From: Geobacteraceae bacterium
Lineage (GTDB): Bacteria > Desulfobacterota > Desulfuromonadia > Desulfuromonadales > BM103
Direction: 5' to 3'
Assembly (NCBI GenBank): GCA_024640545.1
Contig: JAHEEU010000008.1
Span: 1-32,348 of the forward strand
Length of the DNA: 32,348 nucleotides
Of this stretch, positions 9,222 to 16,068 are shown piece by piece. Within the stretch, counting starts at the first letter, position 1; each line of letters begins with the position of its first letter. The position numbers and the translations under genes are program-made. The notes beneath the pieces are model-generated. The model made no database searches and was not told the origin of the DNA. It worked only from the letters and a program-made list of their open reading frames with translations.

Positions 9222-9296
9222 TTGTTGCTGAAAGCCGATGTGTCGGGCGGGCTTCACGCCGGCCCTTCGGCATCCGCCGCTGCAGCCCAAGAATGT

Positions 9297-9327
9297 CAAA
9301 AGCCCCGATGCCAGCTTCGGGGCTTTT
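9297..9327. terminator. Bidirectional intrinsic terminator
   Basis: AAAAGCCCCGA (9298-9308) pairs with TCGGGGCTTTT (9317-9327) in an 11-bp stem with an 8-nt loop. Runs of A upstream and T downstream make it functional in both directions. It lies between the convergent zinc-ribbon gene (+) and the SPFH gene (-). Confidence 0.85.
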
Positions 9328-9358
9328 GCTTTTGCGGCCGGAGGGCCTTTGCCGTCGG

Positions 9359-10213
9359 CTACTTGCTGCCGACACCCAGGATGCCGCGCAGCGCGCTCGG
9401 CAGGTCGGCCGGGATCAGGACCGTCTTGGCGTTGGGCGAGTTGGCCATGTTCTGGATCGACTTGATGTACTTCTCGCCAAGCAGGTACATGGCAGGCAGT
9501 TCCTGGTCGGTGATCGCCTCGGTCACCTTGGTAATCGCCCGCTGAGTCGCCTCGGCCAGCACCACCTGGGCCTGCGCATCGCGCTTGGACGCCTCGAGAC
9601 GGCCTTCGGCCTCGAGGATCGCCGCCTCTTTCTCGCCGCCGGCCCGGGTGACCGTCGCCCGCCTGCTGCGCTCGGCCGCGGCCTGCTCCTCCATCGCCTT
9701 CTGCATGGTCGGAGACGGCTTGATGTCCTGGATCTCCACGGTCTTGAGGGTGATCCCCCAGTCACTGATATCGTCGGATATCGCCCCTTTTAGCTTGGCC
9801 TTGATGGAATCGCGGGAGCTCAGGGCGTCATCGAGGTTCATCTCGCCGATGATCGAGCGCAGCGAGGTCTGCACCAGGTTCTGAATTGCCAGGTGGTAGG
9901 ACTCGACGCCGTAGACCGCCTTCTCCGGACTGATGACGTTGATGAAGGCCACCGCGTTGGCCAGGATCACCGCGTTGTCCATGGTGATCACCTCCTGGGA
10001 ATGGATGTCGAGCACCTGGTCCTTGGTGGTGACTTTGTAGGCGACCGTGTCGACATAGGGAATGATGATGTTCAACCCGGGGCTCAAGGTCTTGTGGTAC
10101 TTGCCGAGGCGCTGGATGACCCACTTGCTCCCCTGCGGCACCAGCCGCACCCCCATGGTGATGGTAGTGATAACCAGTACGGCGAAAATAACGACGACGA
10201 TCAGACCTCCCAT
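9359..10213 (-). CDS. SPFH/stomatin-family membrane protein (paraslipin/QmcA-like)
   Basis: The start is ATG 10213, with a very strong GGGGAGGG site just upstream, rather than the in-frame TTG at 10219; the product is 284 aa. Residues about 3-22 form one membrane anchor (GGLIVVVIFAVLVITTIT), followed by the SPFH core (VPQGSKWVIQRLGKYHKTL, GLNIIIPYVD, ILANAVAFINVI). A charged helical region then includes MEEQAAAERSRRA and EKEAAILEAEGRLEASKRDA. This is the normal stomatin/paraslipin layout. Such proteins form ring- or cage-like oligomers on the membrane and often modulate membrane proteases. The gene follows the NfeD gene directly (two bases apart), the usual pairing of these families, so joint function in membrane-domain organisation or protein quality control is expected. 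Confidence 0.93.
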   Translation of the reverse strand: MGGLIVVVIFAVLVITTITMGVRLVPQGSKWVIQRLGKYHKTLSPGLNIIIPYVDTVAYKVTTKDQVLDIHSQEVITMDNAVILANAVAFINVISPEKAVYGVESYHLAIQNLVQTSLRSIIGEMNLDDALSSRDSIKAKLKGAISDDISDWGITLKTVEIQDIKPSPTMQKAMEEQAAAERSRRATVTRAGGEKEAAILEAEGRLEASKRDAQAQVVLAEATQRAITKVTEAITDQELPAMYLLGEKYIKSIQNMANSPNAKTVLIPADLPSALRGILGVGSK

Positions 10214-10215
10214 GT

Positions 10216-10695
10216 TCAACCCTCCCCTTTGCCTTGAGTAGTGACTTTCTTGACCATCATGGTGTTTCCGGAAACATCCTGGACCATGACCCGGTCGCCC
10301 ACGGAAACTTCGTCAATGCAGATGAACGGCCAGGAGTCGGAGCCGAGAACCGGCACCGCAAAACGCAGCTCGCCGCGGCGCTCGCCCTCGGGAGCGCGGA
10401 TCACCATAGCCGTTTCACCGAGCACTGCCTCCCGGGCAATACCGGCTTTGGTCCGGTCGGTCATGCGCGGCTTGAGGACCCTGAACCAGAAGATGGCGAA
10501 CGCGGTCGAGGCGAGCATCCACACCAGGATCTGCCAGGTCAGTCCGATCCCGGGCGCCAGCATCAGCAAGCCCCCGACCACCAGAGCTCCCAGGCCAAAC
10601 CAGAAAATCGTGAATGAAGGGACCGCCAGTTCCAGCAGGATCAACACCATGCCGAAGACCAGCCAGTGCCAGTAGAGTATCTGGAAGCCGTCCAT
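10216..10695 (-). CDS. NfeD-family membrane protein
   Basis: This 159-aa protein starts at ATG 10695 with GGAGG four bases upstream. The N-terminal half is hydrophobic with about three membrane segments (residues about 8-28, 29-50 and 55-75). The C-terminal half (about 90-155) fits the OB-fold of NfeD proteins: GETAMVIRAPEG, then PFICIDEVSVGDRVMV. It is the short type that lacks the ClpP-like protease domain. It is the first gene of a two-gene unit with the SPFH protein, the classic NfeD-stomatin operon in which NfeD is thought to bind and help assemble the stomatin partner. Confidence 0.9.
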   Translation of the reverse strand: MDGFQILYWHWLVFGMVLILLELAVPSFTIFWFGLGALVVGGLLMLAPGIGLTWQILVWMLASTAFAIFWFRVLKPRMTDRTKAGIAREAVLGETAMVIRAPEGERRGELRFAVPVLGSDSWPFICIDEVSVGDRVMVQDVSGNTMMVKKVTTQGKGEG

Positions 10696-10743
10696 GAATC
10701 CTCCGCAGTGCGTTACCGGTCATTGTGAAAAAATTTCCCCAGC

Positions 10744-10773
10744 ATCTTATCCCGATGCTACGGCTTTGTTCAA
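10744..10773 (-). promoter_or_regulatory. Possible promoter of the NfeD-SPFH unit
   Basis: On the minus strand TTGAAC (10773-10768) and TAAGAT (10749-10744) are separated by 18 bp, each matching four of six consensus bases. It would give a leader of about 40 nt before the NfeD ATG. Confidence 0.4.
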
Positions 10774-10874
10774 TCTTGAATCGCGCGACCCGCCATTATA
10801 ACCGCGGACAGGCAGAACTCTTCGGGGTCCGCTCTCCCAGAAAAAGCCGGGATGGAGCCAATTCTCGGTTTTGG

Positions 10875-10902
10875 TTGAGACTTGAGATGAATGTGATAAA
10901 AA
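10875..10902 (+). promoter_or_regulatory. Possible promoter of the LuxR-type regulator gene
   Basis: TTGAGA (10875-10880, five of six bases) is followed after 16 bp by TAAAAA (10897-10902), with a TG dinucleotide just upstream of the -10. The surrounding DNA is AT-rich compared with its neighbours. Predicted leader is about 45 nt. Confidence 0.45.
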
Positions 10903-10955
10903 TTAAACAAATACAATCTTTCTGCGCAGAGAGAACGCTGAGTTAAACCCGAATC

Positions 10956-11585
10956 ATGAGAATCCTGATCTGTTTGAGAAATCATATTCTCGCCGAAGGG
11001 GTCAAGGGGATCATCAAGGGGAACCTCGATGGGGCCACGCTGGCGGACTACTATAGCGGTTCGGCGTTCGACGATCCCGACCTGGTCCTTTTCGATTCCA
11101 GGGAAGCCATTGATGAATTGATGCAGGGGTATCCCGGGGCAAGATTCATCTGCTTCGACCTGGGTTTGAAAAATAGTGAGCTGGCCTGCCTGTTATACTG
11201 TCACGGCATCAGCGGGGTGATCTCGACCGACCTCGACATAGTGATGTTCTGCAAAGCCCTCCGCACCGTCCACAAGGGGGATATCTGGCTAGAGCAGGCC
11301 CATTTGAAGATCCTGCTCCGGGAAGGCCGCGCACAGCCCCACAGGGAAGGCATCAAAAGCTTCAGCAGACAGGACAAGCAGATCGTCAGGCTGGTCACAT
11401 CCGGCATGAAGAACAAGGATATTGCCGATTGCCTTTTCCTGAGCCTGCCGACCGTCAAAGCCCATCTCAGCAGAATCTACAAGACGCTCAACATCGAAAA
11501 TCGCGCTCAACTGGTCGCCCTGGCCGCAGAGAGCGGTTGGCTGCCGGACGAAAACCATCCCAGCCCATCGGCTCAAATTCAATAA
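10956..11585 (+). CDS. LuxR/NarL-type regulator with a degenerate receiver domain
   Basis: This 209-aa protein has a NarL/FixJ-type layout. Residues about 136-192 are a LuxR helix-turn-helix (FSRQDKQIVRLVTSGMKNKD, then LPTVKAHLSRIYKTLNI). Residues 1-115 fit a response-regulator receiver fold by pattern: MRILICLR as strand 1, PDLVLFDS as strand 3 with a possible phosphorylation Asp at 47, and GISGVIS for strand 5. However, the acidic pair that normally follows strand 1 is replaced by CLRN, and the strand-5 Lys is replaced by Thr, so normal phosphorylation switching is doubtful. No histidine kinase is next to it. The ribosome-binding site is weak. Its only neighbour on the same strand is the secreted repeat protein, 275 bp downstream, a plausible target. 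DNA binding in the cytoplasm is inferred from the family. Confidence 0.85.
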   Translation: MRILICLRNHILAEGVKGIIKGNLDGATLADYYSGSAFDDPDLVLFDSREAIDELMQGYPGARFICFDLGLKNSELACLLYCHGISGVISTDLDIVMFCKALRTVHKGDIWLEQAHLKILLREGRAQPHREGIKSFSRQDKQIVRLVTSGMKNKDIADCLFLSLPTVKAHLSRIYKTLNIENRAQLVALAAESGWLPDENHPSPSAQIQ

Positions 11586-11859
11586 CCTTGGTATTGATAC
11601 CTTTGGCCACAATTTCTCACTCCTCGTATGATTGCGCCCCACCATTCATTTGAGAAAATTAATGACAGGCCAAGGGAGTTTCGCCAGGTTGTCAGCTGCG
11701 CGGCGAAGTGACCAACGGACTCTGATTGACCCGGTGGGAGATCTTGGACCGCCTGGACGCTGTACCGGAGGAAGGCGCCAGGGGCCGTACCAACGGGTGT
11801 TTCTGAAAAGCACAAAGTTACCGGATCGTTCAACCAACATATAATTAAGGAGAATAACC
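11586..11859 (+). other. Gene-free leader region before the secreted repeat protein
   Basis: This 274-bp stretch separates the LuxR-type gene from the secreted protein. A 70-aa plus-strand ORF (11632-11844) crosses it but lacks a good start and resembles no family I recognise. One clear foldable element is CCTGG-A-CGC (11752-11760) pairing with GCG-CCAGG (11775-11782) around a purine-rich loop containing GGAGGAAGG. TATAAT at 11840-11845 is too close to the ribosome-binding site to be a convincing -10. No known riboswitch class fits. Confidence 0.4.
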
Positions 11860-12477
11860 ATGAAAACGATAATCAAGGGTGCCAGGTTGTTGGTCATAGC
11901 CATCGCCGGGATCACGCTGGTTATCTCTGCGACACCGGTCATGGCGCAGGATTCCATTGATGGTAAAGACATGATCCTGCTGGCCAAAAGTGGCGGCAGT
12001 GGCGAAGGCGGCGCCGGTGGCAGCGGAGGCTCCGGCAGTGGTAGCGGAGGCGGCGCCGGTGGCGCAGCCGGCGGCCAGGGCTCACCGGGGATGACGGGTG
12101 GTTTCGGTAAAGGGCAGGTGAACCTGGAGCGTACCCGGAATATGGAGCAGCAGCAACTGAACATGCAGCAACAGCAACTGAACATGCAGCAACAGCAACA
12201 GAACATGCAGCAACAGCAGAACCGGAACATGCAGCAACTGCAGCAGAGCCTGCAGCAACTGCAACAAAACATGTATCAACTGCAGAACCGGAACATGCAG
12301 ATGCAGACCCAGTCCGGCAGCAACCAACCAGGAACACTGACAACAGATGCTGACAAGGATCGCGACAGGGATCGGGACAAAGACCAGGATAAAGACCAGG
12401 ATAAGGACCAAGACAAGGACCAGGTCAAGGATCAGGACAAGGATCAGGATAAAGATCAGGACCGCACCCACCAGTAA
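11860..12477 (+). CDS. Secreted low-complexity protein: Gly-rich, MQQQQ-repeat and DKDQ-repeat segments
   Basis: This 205-aa protein has a strong AAGGAG site before its ATG and a clear Sec signal peptide (MKTIIKGARLLVIAIAGITL, ending VMA-Q near residue 30). The mature part is in three blocks. About residues 45-75 are Gly/Ser-rich (GGSGEGGAGGSGGSG). About 90-150 are Gln-rich helical repeats built on NMQQQQL and QQLQQNM. About 160-205 are a tandem Asp-Lys-Asp-Gln/Arg repeat of alternating charge. There is no catalytic domain, cysteine or membrane anchor after the signal. I do not recognise a family. A periplasmic or exported structural, surface or metal/ion-binding role is possible, but function cannot be assigned from sequence. 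It follows a LuxR-type regulator on the same strand and ends about 65 bp before a strong terminator. Confidence 0.8.
   Translation: MKTIIKGARLLVIAIAGITLVISATPVMAQDSIDGKDMILLAKSGGSGEGGAGGSGGSGSGSGGGAGGAAGGQGSPGMTGGFGKGQVNLERTRNMEQQQLNMQQQQLNMQQQQQNMQQQQNRNMQQLQQSLQQLQQNMYQLQNRNMQMQTQSGSNQPGTLTTDADKDRDRDRDKDQDKDQDKDQDKDQVKDQDKDQDKDQDRTHQ
12349..12472 (+). repeat. 12-nt tandem repeat encoding the DKDQ tract
   Basis: Inside the secreted-protein gene, units of the form GAYAARGAYCAG repeat in frame about ten times, interrupted by DRDR and VKDQ variants. The third-position changes between copies (GAC/GAT, AAG/AAA) suggest selection at protein level, although the near-identity leaves room for slippage. 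Confidence 0.75.
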
Positions 12478-12542
12478 GCAGTTTGGTGGGCAGTCAGAAG
12501 ATGCCGGCTACTCGCATAAGGTACAGAGGACAGCAAGAAAAA

Positions 12543-12582
12543 AACCGGGCCCGGTCAAGCATGTCGTTGACCGGGCCCGGTT
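12543..12582. terminator. Strong bidirectional terminator hairpin
   Basis: AACCGGGCCCGGTCAA (12543-12558) and TTGACCGGGCCCGGTT (12567-12582) form a perfect 16-bp stem with an 8-nt loop. Seven A's precede it on the plus strand (12538-12544), giving a U-tract in the minus direction. It ends the minus-strand tRNA transcript and can also stop the plus-strand secreted-protein transcript. Confidence 0.8.
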
Positions 12583-12588
12583 AAGTTC

Positions 12589-12665
<77 letters not shown>

Positions 12666-12676
12666 GCGGGGACTGC

Positions 12677-12705
12677 TTTATACCCCAACTGAAAGGCTAT
12701 TGCAA
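12677..12705 (-). promoter_or_regulatory. Promoter of tRNA-Arg
   Basis: On the minus strand TTGCAA (12705-12700) and TATAAA (12682-12677) are exactly 17 bp apart. Transcription would begin a few bases before the mature tRNA 5' end, so the tRNA has its own promoter and is not read only as the tail of the cytochrome operon. Confidence 0.7.
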
Positions 12706-12724
12706 CCGCAAATCATGTCGTTGA

Positions 12725-13531
12725 TCAACCCTTCTCGTCTTCCTCGTAAGCCTTCCTGACGAGCAGGAAGACCACACCGGTCAGAATGAAAATGGCGATG
12801 GTCACGCTTCCCCAGAGCTTGCGTTCACCCAGAGTGGTGTCGATCGATGCCACTTCCATGTTGATCTTGCCCAATTCAGCCTGCACGCCGGCGGTCTTCT
12901 GGCGAACCTCGTCCACGTTGACTCCGTGGAAGGTGCGGTGAAAGACGTTGCGTTGGTTGAAGAGGCGATCCTGCATGTCGTTTACGGCAAAGCCGAGGCG
13001 GTATAACCGGTCGAGGTCGGTCTCAACTTTCCTGACCATCGTATCCGTCTCGACCAGGGACATCCTGATCAGGGCTGCGCGCTCGTAGCTGTGGCAACGC
13101 GAGCAGTCTGTTTCGTTGATCAAGTCCAGGCTTGCGCGCTGGATGGCATGGTTGCCGTGGCAGACCACACATTGCGCGGCACCACGGTCGATCGCCTGGC
13201 CATGGGCGCCGGCCTTGTAATCTTCAGCGACCCCGACGTGGCAGCGGCCGCAGAAATCAGGCACCTCCGTATACTTCGGCACACCGATAAAACCGCGCTC
13301 GGGGCTCATTGCCATGGCATAGTCGGTTGGATCGCCACCATGGCAATCGTTGCAGGAAATCCCGTTGGCGGCATGGACGCTGGTCCGCCATTGCGCAACC
13401 GGAGCACCGAGCCGGCCTTCTTGTCCGCCATGGCATTCGATGCACACCGTATCGGCGGCCAAGAGGGCGGCGGGCATAGACCAACCGGCAACAATCATCA
13501 GGACAAACAGGCAGCAGATAGAGCGGCTCAT
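12725..13531 (-). CDS. Pentaheme c-type cytochrome with C-terminal membrane anchor
   Basis: The start is ATG 13531 (MSRSICCLFVLMIVAGWSMP), overlapping the end of cytochrome b by four bases (ATGA); the track's longer ORF runs into cytochrome b. The 268-aa product has a signal peptide (about 1-26), five CxxCH haem motifs at residues 30-34, 60-64, 94-98, 121-125 and 143-147, and an amphipathic/helical region at about 150-235. A membrane helix at about 240-259 (LWGSVTIAIFILTGVVFLLV) is followed by a charged cytoplasmic tail. The haem domain should face the periplasm. Position after Rieske and cytochrome b indicates it replaces cytochrome c1 as electron acceptor of the quinol-oxidising complex. 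Individual haem ligands beyond the motifs cannot be assigned by eye. Confidence 0.93.
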   Translation of the reverse strand: MSRSICCLFVLMIVAGWSMPAALLAADTVCIECHGGQEGRLGAPVAQWRTSVHAANGISCNDCHGGDPTDYAMAMSPERGFIGVPKYTEVPDFCGRCHVGVAEDYKAGAHGQAIDRGAAQCVVCHGNHAIQRASLDLINETDCSRCHSYERAALIRMSLVETDTMVRKVETDLDRLYRLGFAVNDMQDRLFNQRNVFHRTFHGVNVDEVRQKTAGVQAELGKINMEVASIDTTLGERKLWGSVTIAIFILTGVVFLLVRKAYEEDEKG

Positions 13532-14628
13532 GAGTAGTGCCCCCAGATGGAAATGGCCACAAACAGGAGGATCCCGAGTACGTAGCAGGTTACAAACAGC
13601 GGCCGCTTGGCCGGGCGTCTTTCCGCTCCACGGTCTATGAAAGGCAGCAGTGCCAGGAAGGTCATGAAGACCACCTGCACACCCAGACCGATAATCTCGC
13701 TGGGGAAAATCTTCAACGCCTGGTACGCCCAGAGGAAATACCATTCAGGCTTGATATGCTGCGGCGTCACAAACGGGTCGGCCTTCTGGAAGGCGGACTC
13801 GGGGAAGAACATTCCCGGAGCGTAAAAAATGATCGCAAGCATGAACGCCATGAAAAAGCAGATCACCGCGGCGTCCTTGACAAAATAGTTCGGGAAGAAC
13901 GGGATGCCATTCGGATGCTTCTCGTGTTCGAAGAACGGCAACTCCTCGGATGCGCGATAGTCGGGGCCGAAAGGCGGGGACGAGATGCCGCGGCGCTTGA
14001 CGCAGAACAGGTGGGCACCCATCAGCCCGAGCAGAACCAGGGGCATACCGACCACATGCAGGGCAAAGAAGCGTCCCAGGGTCTGATTGCCGACGGTTGG
14101 TGCGCCACGCAGAAACTCGACCAGGTAGTCGCCCACCACCGGGATAGCCCCTGCGGCATCGGTGGCGACCGTAGTGGCCCAGAATGAGAGCTGGCTCCAC
14201 GGCAGCAGGTAACCCGTCAGGCAAAGCCCCATGGTCAGGTTGAGGATGATGAAGCCCGTCAGCCAGGTAAATTCGCGCCGGCCCTTGTAGCTGGCCATGA
14301 ACAGCACCGAGAGCATGTGCATCAAAAGAGCGATCATGATGACGTTGGCGCCGATCGCATGCAGCATACGGAACAGCCAGCCGAAGGGCACGTCGTTCAT
14401 GATGTACTGGATGCTGGCAAAGGCTTTCTCGGAATCCGGCACATAAAACATCAGCAGCAGGATGCCGGTGATGATCTGCAGCGTGAACAGCGCCATGAGC
14501 ACGGCACCGAGGGTGTACCAGACATTGACGTTGCGCGGCAGCAGGTAGCCGCGCAACTCACGGTCATAAAGATCCTTGAGCCCGAGACGGACATCGACGA
14601 ATTCGACCAGCCACTTTACCGGTTGCAT
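13528..14628 (-). CDS. Cytochrome b subunit of a bc-type quinol oxidoreductase
   Basis: This 366-aa membrane protein starts at ATG 14628, with AGGAGG five bases upstream. It combines the N-terminal cytochrome b/b6 region and the C-terminal subunit-IV-like region in one chain. Haem-ligand pairs are H90/H104 (13 residues between) and H191/H206 (14 between); the longer second spacing is the cytochrome b6 pattern. The Qo-site motif PEWY is at about 294-297 (HIKPEWYFLWAYQALK). Several hydrophobic helices are evident. It oxidises quinol at the membrane, passing electrons to the Rieske centre and across the two b haems. It lies between the Rieske gene (9-bp gap) and the pentaheme cytochrome (4-bp overlap), so it is part of a three-gene operon. 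Confidence 0.95.
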   Translation of the reverse strand: MQPVKWLVEFVDVRLGLKDLYDRELRGYLLPRNVNVWYTLGAVLMALFTLQIITGILLLMFYVPDSEKAFASIQYIMNDVPFGWLFRMLHAIGANVIMIALLMHMLSVLFMASYKGRREFTWLTGFIILNLTMGLCLTGYLLPWSQLSFWATTVATDAAGAIPVVGDYLVEFLRGAPTVGNQTLGRFFALHVVGMPLVLLGLMGAHLFCVKRRGISSPPFGPDYRASEELPFFEHEKHPNGIPFFPNYFVKDAAVICFFMAFMLAIIFYAPGMFFPESAFQKADPFVTPQHIKPEWYFLWAYQALKIFPSEIIGLGVQVVFMTFLALLPFIDRGAERRPAKRPLFVTCYVLGILLFVAISIWGHYS

Positions 14629-14637
14629 AAAAGCCTC

Positions 14638-15066
14638 CTAACCTATTTTGAGCTGGTCGCCGTCAAGAACGACAGCAATGGATTCAAGGGGCTTGGGCGG
14701 CGGACCGCCAAGGACCTGACCTTCGGGTGAGAAGCGGCCGCCGTGACAGGGACATTCGAACTCACTGGCCTGTTCCTTCCAGGCGACGACACAACCGAGG
14801 TGGGTACAGACCGCTGACAGCGCAACAAATTTGCCGGCTGCTGGCTGCAGTACAACCGCAGGCTTGCCATGGTAATCGAAGAAATGGGCTTTGCCTGAAA
14901 CGACCTCGCTACGCGGGATCGCAACCTGGCTGCCACCTGTGGCGGCTATCGGGGAAAGGAACCGAAAAAGCGGCCAACCCGCTGCGGCAGCGAGCAATGC
15001 ACCGAATCCGGCAAGCATGGTGAAGAGGAAGTTGCGTCGTTGTTTTGGTGGGACTTGAGTCGTCAT
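14638..15066 (-). CDS. Rieske [2Fe-2S] subunit of the bc-type complex
   Basis: This 142-aa protein has an N-terminal anchor (residues about 12-35) preceded by an RR pair (PKQRRNFLFTMLAG), which could serve as a twin-arginine-type signal as in many Rieske proteins. The cluster motifs are C87-T-H89-L-G-C92 and C105-P-C107-H108-G-G, so all four ligands and the disulfide pair are present. It takes one electron from quinol at the Qo site and passes it to the cytochrome c subunit. It is the first gene of the Rieske-cytochrome b-pentaheme operon and has its own promoter about 70-95 bp upstream. Confidence 0.95.
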   Translation of the reverse strand: MTTQVPPKQRRNFLFTMLAGFGALLAAAAGWPLFRFLSPIAATGGSQVAIPRSEVVSGKAHFFDYHGKPAVVLQPAAGKFVALSAVCTHLGCVVAWKEQASEFECPCHGGRFSPEGQVLGGPPPKPLESIAVVLDGDQLKIG

Positions 15067-15133
15067 GCAAGCTCCTTGGCAAATAACAGATGGAGAATCC
15101 CCGGGAAAGGGTCCGCATAAAAAAACCGGGTCT

Positions 15134-15161
15134 ATTATAAAACATCAATGGTCTCTTTCAA
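15134..15161 (-). promoter_or_regulatory. Promoter of the Rieske-cytochrome b-cytochrome c operon
   Basis: On the minus strand TTGAAA (15161-15156) and TATAAT (15139-15134) lie 16 bp apart. The -10 is perfect and the -35 matches five of six bases. The predicted leader is about 60 nt. Confidence 0.7.
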
Positions 15162-15194
15162 CCAAAGAAAGTCATATTTGCCGACGGCAGGCTG

Positions 15195-15884
15195 TCACTG
15201 ATCGCTGATCGTGGCATAAACAGGTATGCGCAGCTCGTTTTTCGGCACCCCGTTCAACGGTATCAGGACATAACCGCTGAAGCGAGGCTGACCAGGCTTG
15301 GGGGTCAGCTGCAATTCGAGAGATACTTCATCGCCGCTGGCAAAGCTTGTCTTCGGCATCTTCACCAGCAGCTCGGCGGCAGTGGAGCGTGGCACACCAA
15401 GGGTCAGCGGTTTGTCGCCCTGATTGCGCAGCAGCACGGTTGAGGTAACCGGCCGTTGAGCTTTGACCTCGCCGAAATTGACCTGGCCTGGTTCCATGGC
15501 GACGACTTCGAGGACCTTGCCCTCGAGTTGCAGCTGCATGACAGGGCGGAGCGGGTCATTGCTGTAGAGATAGATTGTTTTCGAGACAGCACCACGAAAA
15601 CGGCTGCTGTCAAAGTTCGCCTGAAGTTCCCCTTTCGCTCCCGGCGGCAGGTTTTTTGCCGAGACCAGGACCGCAGTGCAGCCACAGGAACTGCGTACCC
15701 GGTCGATCAACAGGGGTTCATCCCCCTGGTTGGTGAACTCGAAGGCATGGAGGACCTTGTCGCCCTGGAAAACTTCGCCGAAATCAAACCTTTCTTCGGA
15801 GACCTGCAGCGCCGGGGCCGCGAAAGCGACGGCGCCGGACAGACAGGAAAGAAGGATCGAGACAAGGACGACAGCGCTGCGCAT
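15195..15884 (-). CDS. Exported DUF1573-family protein
   Basis: This 229-aa protein starts at ATG 15884 with AGGAG seven bases upstream. Residues 1 to about 22 are a signal peptide (MRSAVVLVSILLSCLSGAVA). Residues about 30-130 match the DUF1573 pattern: FDFGEVFQGDKVLHAFEFTN, then SSCGCT, then a SNDP segment, an immunoglobulin-like fold found in many exported proteins. A second beta-rich repeat (PGQVNFGEVKAQ) follows to the end. Its role is not established for the family; a periplasmic binding or structural function is a guess. It has its own promoter upstream and is separated by about 130 bp from the Rieske operon, although in the same direction. Confidence 0.85.
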   Translation of the reverse strand: MRSAVVLVSILLSCLSGAVAFAAPALQVSEERFDFGEVFQGDKVLHAFEFTNQGDEPLLIDRVRSSCGCTAVLVSAKNLPPGAKGELQANFDSSRFRGAVSKTIYLYSNDPLRPVMQLQLEGKVLEVVAMEPGQVNFGEVKAQRPVTSTVLLRNQGDKPLTLGVPRSTAAELLVKMPKTSFASGDEVSLELQLTPKPGQPRFSGYVLIPLNGVPKNELRIPVYATISDQ

Positions 15885-15974
15885 CTTGCATCTCCTGATG
15901 GAATGCTGAATCTGTTAACAAATTCCCGGTTCGGGACAGTGTCTAACCGTGCAAAGGGGCTTGCTTTGCGGTAG

Positions 15975-15985
15975 ATTATAGCACA
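15975..15985 (-). promoter_or_regulatory. Extended -10 promoter for the DUF1573 gene
   Basis: On the minus strand TGTGCTATAATC contains a perfect TATAAT (15980-15975) with an extended TG. A -35 is poorly matched. The same TGCTATAATC core appears in the ATP-grasp operon promoter near 8.67 kb. Confidence 0.5.
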
Positions 15986-16028
15986 GGATTTCGCGGTTCC
16001 CGCCATGTATCTTGATGCCGCGAAAAAA

Positions 16029-16057
16029 TTGACATAAAACACCAGCTTTGCTATAGA
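16029..16057 (+). promoter_or_regulatory. Consensus promoter of hpt, placed almost at the start codon
   Basis: A perfect -35 TTGACA (16029-16034), a 17-bp spacer, and -10 TATAGA (16052-16057). The expected start, about seven bases beyond the -10, falls at 16064-16066, only 3-5 nt before the ATG at 16069, leaving no room for a Shine-Dalgarno site. Confidence 0.75.
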
Positions 16058-16068
16058 ATAGCCGCACT

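Noticed and set aside
11780-11835. c-di-GMP (GEMM) riboswitch
   Set aside because: Only fragments such as AAAGCACAAAG and ACCGG resemble the consensus; the first stem and GGCAAACC-type segment are missing.
11632-11844. Plus-strand 70-aa ORF between the LuxR-type gene and the secreted protein
   Set aside because: Non-ATG start, poor ribosome-binding site and no recognisable family; a transposase remnant was considered but no diagnostic motif was found.
11840-11845. TATAAT as a -10 box for the secreted repeat protein
   Set aside because: Transcription from it would begin within the ribosome-binding site at 11847-11852, and no -35 is matched.
11646-12272. Minus-strand ORF of 208 aa starting MFCCSCCRLCC
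   Set aside because: It is the reverse complement of the Gln-repeat and Gly-rich coding region; the Cys/Pro runs are artefacts of that composition.
12349-12472. CRISPR-like repeats
   Set aside because: The 12-nt periodicity is continuous, without spacers, and encodes an in-frame DKDQ tract.
13532-13744. 71-residue N-terminal extension of the pentaheme cytochrome ORF
   Set aside because: It lies inside the cytochrome b gene in another frame; the signal peptide begins at the ATG at 13531.
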